Assembly (NCBI GenBank): GCA_019690055.1
Contig: JADGGF010000337.1
Span: forward strand, 1 to 5,199
Direction of reading: 5' to 3'
DNA: 5,199 nucleotides
Origin: Micromonosporaceae bacterium
GTDB taxonomy: Bacteria; Actinomycetota; Actinomycetes; Mycobacteriales; Micromonosporaceae
The notes beneath the pieces are model-generated. The model saw only the letters and a list, made by a program, of their open reading frames with translations. It was not told the origin of the DNA and ran no database searches. The position numbers and the translations under genes are program-made. How positions within the stretch are numbered: the stretch's first letter is position 1; the number at the start of each line of letters is the position of its first letter. Shown piece after piece: positions 3,961 to 5,199 of this stretch.

Positions 3961-5199
3961 GTGAAAGGCGCGCAGAAGAACCGTCCGATCGTCATTCACG
4001 CCAATGTGGACGAACCCCTGGGGCCGGACGATTACTTCACCGACGACGTGCTGGACCCCACCGGCCAGCCCGTCGAGGAGAAGGCCGAGATTCTGCCGGT
4101 CTCGACCCGGCCGTGTGCCTACTGTGGACGGCCGGTGCCGCAGCGGGCCTCGGCCGGACGGCCGTTCCGGTACTGCCGCGACAACGACAACGCGTGCCTG
4201 CGCGCCGCCCGCGCCGCTCGCATGCGCCTGCGCACCAATCCGGGGCTGGCCGGCCAGGTGGCCCAGGCGTTCGAGGTGGTCGACCGCCTCGACAAGGCGG
4301 TGGAGACGCTGACCGAGGCGCTGCACACCGAGCTCTCCCCGTCCGGGGTCCAGCGGCAGATCGACGCCGTGAAGGCCCAGGCCGCCGGTGAGGTGGCGGC
4401 GGCCCAGATCGAGCGGGACGAGGCGCGGCAGGAGGCCGACCGGTGGCGCGACGAGGTGGCCCGGCTGCGCGCGGAGATGCAGCGGCTGCGCACCGAGACC
4501 GCCGCGCAGGTCGAGGCGGCCCAGGCCGACGTGGCCCGGGCCCGGGCCTGGGCGGAGGAGATGGTGGCGGCCGCCCAGACGCGGGTGGAGGAGGCGCAGG
4601 CCGCGGCCCGGGCCGCCGAGCAGTCCACTGTGGAGGCCCTGGAGAAGGTGGCCGCCGTGACGGCCGAGCGGGACGAGGCCCGGCACAACCACGCGGCGGC
4701 CCAGGCGCTGCACGGCGCGGCCGTCCGGGAGCGCGACGCCGCGCGGGCCGAGCTGGTCGAGGCGGTGCGGGCGCGCGACGCGGCGCTGGCCGAGAAGGAC
4801 CAGGCCGTACGCGAGCGGGACGCCGCGCTCGCCCAGGTGCAGGCGGCGGCCGAGGCGGCCCGGGTTGCGCAGGCCGAGCAGGACCGGGCTCGACGGGAGG
4901 TCGGGGCGACGCTGGCTGCGGCCCGCGAGGAGCTGGCCGCGCTGCGTCAGCGACTGGACACAGTGGAGCGTGACGCCGCGGCCCGGGTGGCGGCGTTGGC
5001 GGCCGAGCGGGACGCGGCGCGGCGCGATGCCGAGGCGGCCCGTCATGAGGCTGAGGTTGCGCGGGGCGAGGCGGCCGCGGCTCGCCGGGAGGCCGAGGCC
5101 GCGCGGGAGCAGGCCCGGGCCGACGCGGCCGCGGCCCAGGCCCACGCGGCCCAGCTCGCCGAGCAGGTTGGCCAACTCGCCGCCGTCGTCCGCCAGCTC
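3961..5199 (+). CDS. Four-cysteine zinc-finger-like protein with very long coiled coil, 3' end outside the window
   Basis: The frame is open from GTG 3961 to the window edge, 413 codons with no stop. The next methionine is at residue 88, inside the conserved-looking region, so GTG is the probable start. Residues 1-50 are acidic and proline-containing (VDEPLGPDDYFTDDVLDPTGQP). Residues 52-79 carry C52-x2-C55-x16-C72-x6-C79 in the context PCAYCGRPVP, FRYC and ACLRAARAARMRLR, a likely zinc-binding module leading into a basic helix that could touch nucleic acid. From about residue 95 onward the sequence is almost entirely Ala, Glu, Arg and Gln with no proline after about residue 127, i.e. a continuous coiled coil or long helix of at least 280 residues. 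Its architecture recalls plasmid partition and cytoskeletal coiled-coil proteins (KfrA- or FilP-like) without sequence identity that I can claim. A role in DNA organisation or segregation is inference. Expression is probably leaderless. Confidence 0.85.
   Translation, partial: MKGAQKNRPIVIHANVDEPLGPDDYFTDDVLDPTGQPVEEKAEILPVSTRPCAYCGRPVPQRASAGRPFRYCRDNDNACLRAARAARMRLRTNPGLAGQVAQAFEVVDRLDKAVETLTEALHTELSPSGVQRQIDAVKAQAAGEVAAAQIERDEARQEADRWRDEVARLRAEMQRLRTETAAQVEAAQADVARARAWAEEMVAAAQTRVEEAQAAARAAEQSTVEALEKVAAVTAERDEARHNHAAAQALHGAAVRERDAARAELVEAVRARDAALAEKDQAVRERDAALAQVQAAAEAARVAQAEQDRARREVGATLAAAREELAALRQRLDTVERDAAARVAALAAERDAARRDAEAARHEAEVARGEAAAARREAEAAREQARADAAAAQAHAAQLAEQVGQLAAVVRQL
4624..4634. 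repeat. TCCACWGTGGA near-palindrome, copy 3
   Basis: TCCACTGTGGA in the coiled-coil gene, residues S222-T-V-E225. A partial relative, GACACAGTGGA, lies near 4958 and encodes Asp-Thr-Val-Glu. Confidence 0.6.
4729..4854 (+). repeat. Internal 42-bp (14-residue) periodic repeat in the coiled coil
   Basis: Within the coiled-coil gene the motif [EA]RDAA begins at residues 257, 271 and 285, exactly 14 residues (two heptads, 42 bp) apart, at DNA positions 4729, 4771 and 4813. Related ERD(E/A)A copies occur at residues 151, 236, 336 and 349 with irregular spacing. This suggests growth of the coil by duplication of a two-heptad unit, later diverged; strong codon bias also makes the copies look more alike. 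Confidence 0.55.

Noticed and set aside
3592..5175. 527-codon open frame on the - strand opposite the coiled-coil gene
   Set aside because: Its Leu/Gly/Arg/His-rich product is the mirror of the Ala/Glu/Arg codons on the + strand; it has no domain signature, and the opposite frame has a coherent zinc-finger and coiled-coil plan.

Overview
The window is high-GC DNA with coding regions that favour G or C at the third codon position, GTG as well as ATG starts, and actinobacterial protein families. Codon style and gene types would fit a Micromonosporaceae-like chromosome, but that placement is inference; no rRNA or marker gene is present to prove it. There are no tRNA or rRNA genes, CRISPR arrays, transposases or phage genes.

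Layout. (1) 1-748, + strand: the 3' part of a gene for a protein with two tandem SRPBCC/AHSA1-type domains. (2) 699-2240, - strand: a 513-residue polytopic membrane protein with GT-C glycosyltransferase-like features. It converges on gene 1 and the two overlap by 50 bp, with a hairpin just after the gene 1 stop. (3) 2241-2956: 716 bp without a convincing gene. Inside it lies a 100-bp island of only 44% GC (2541-2640) that carries two long, unrelated inverted repeats, which look like repressor operators with no regulator or target gene beside them. A GC-rich hairpin follows at 2769-2795. (4) 2957-3280, - strand: a small multidrug resistance (SMR) efflux pump of the EmrE/Qac type. (5) About 3401-3609, + strand: a fragment encoding a SWIM-type zinc finger without a start or N-terminal part, followed in another frame by a 97-codon open frame (3610-3903) of unknown function. 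(6) 3961 to the window end, + strand: a long open gene starting with GTG, probably translated from a leaderless mRNA. It encodes a four-cysteine zinc-finger-like module followed by a very long Ala/Glu/Arg-rich coiled coil, and it continues beyond the window.

The genes do not form one pathway; this looks like a chromosomal patchwork of single-gene transcription units. The features most worth following up are the isolated double-operator island, the zinc-finger/coiled-coil protein with its leaderless promoter, the broken SWIM locus, and a recurring 11-bp near-palindrome TCCACWGTGGA (three copies, plus a partial fourth) that coincides with every ACA or ACT threonine codon seen in the + strand genes.
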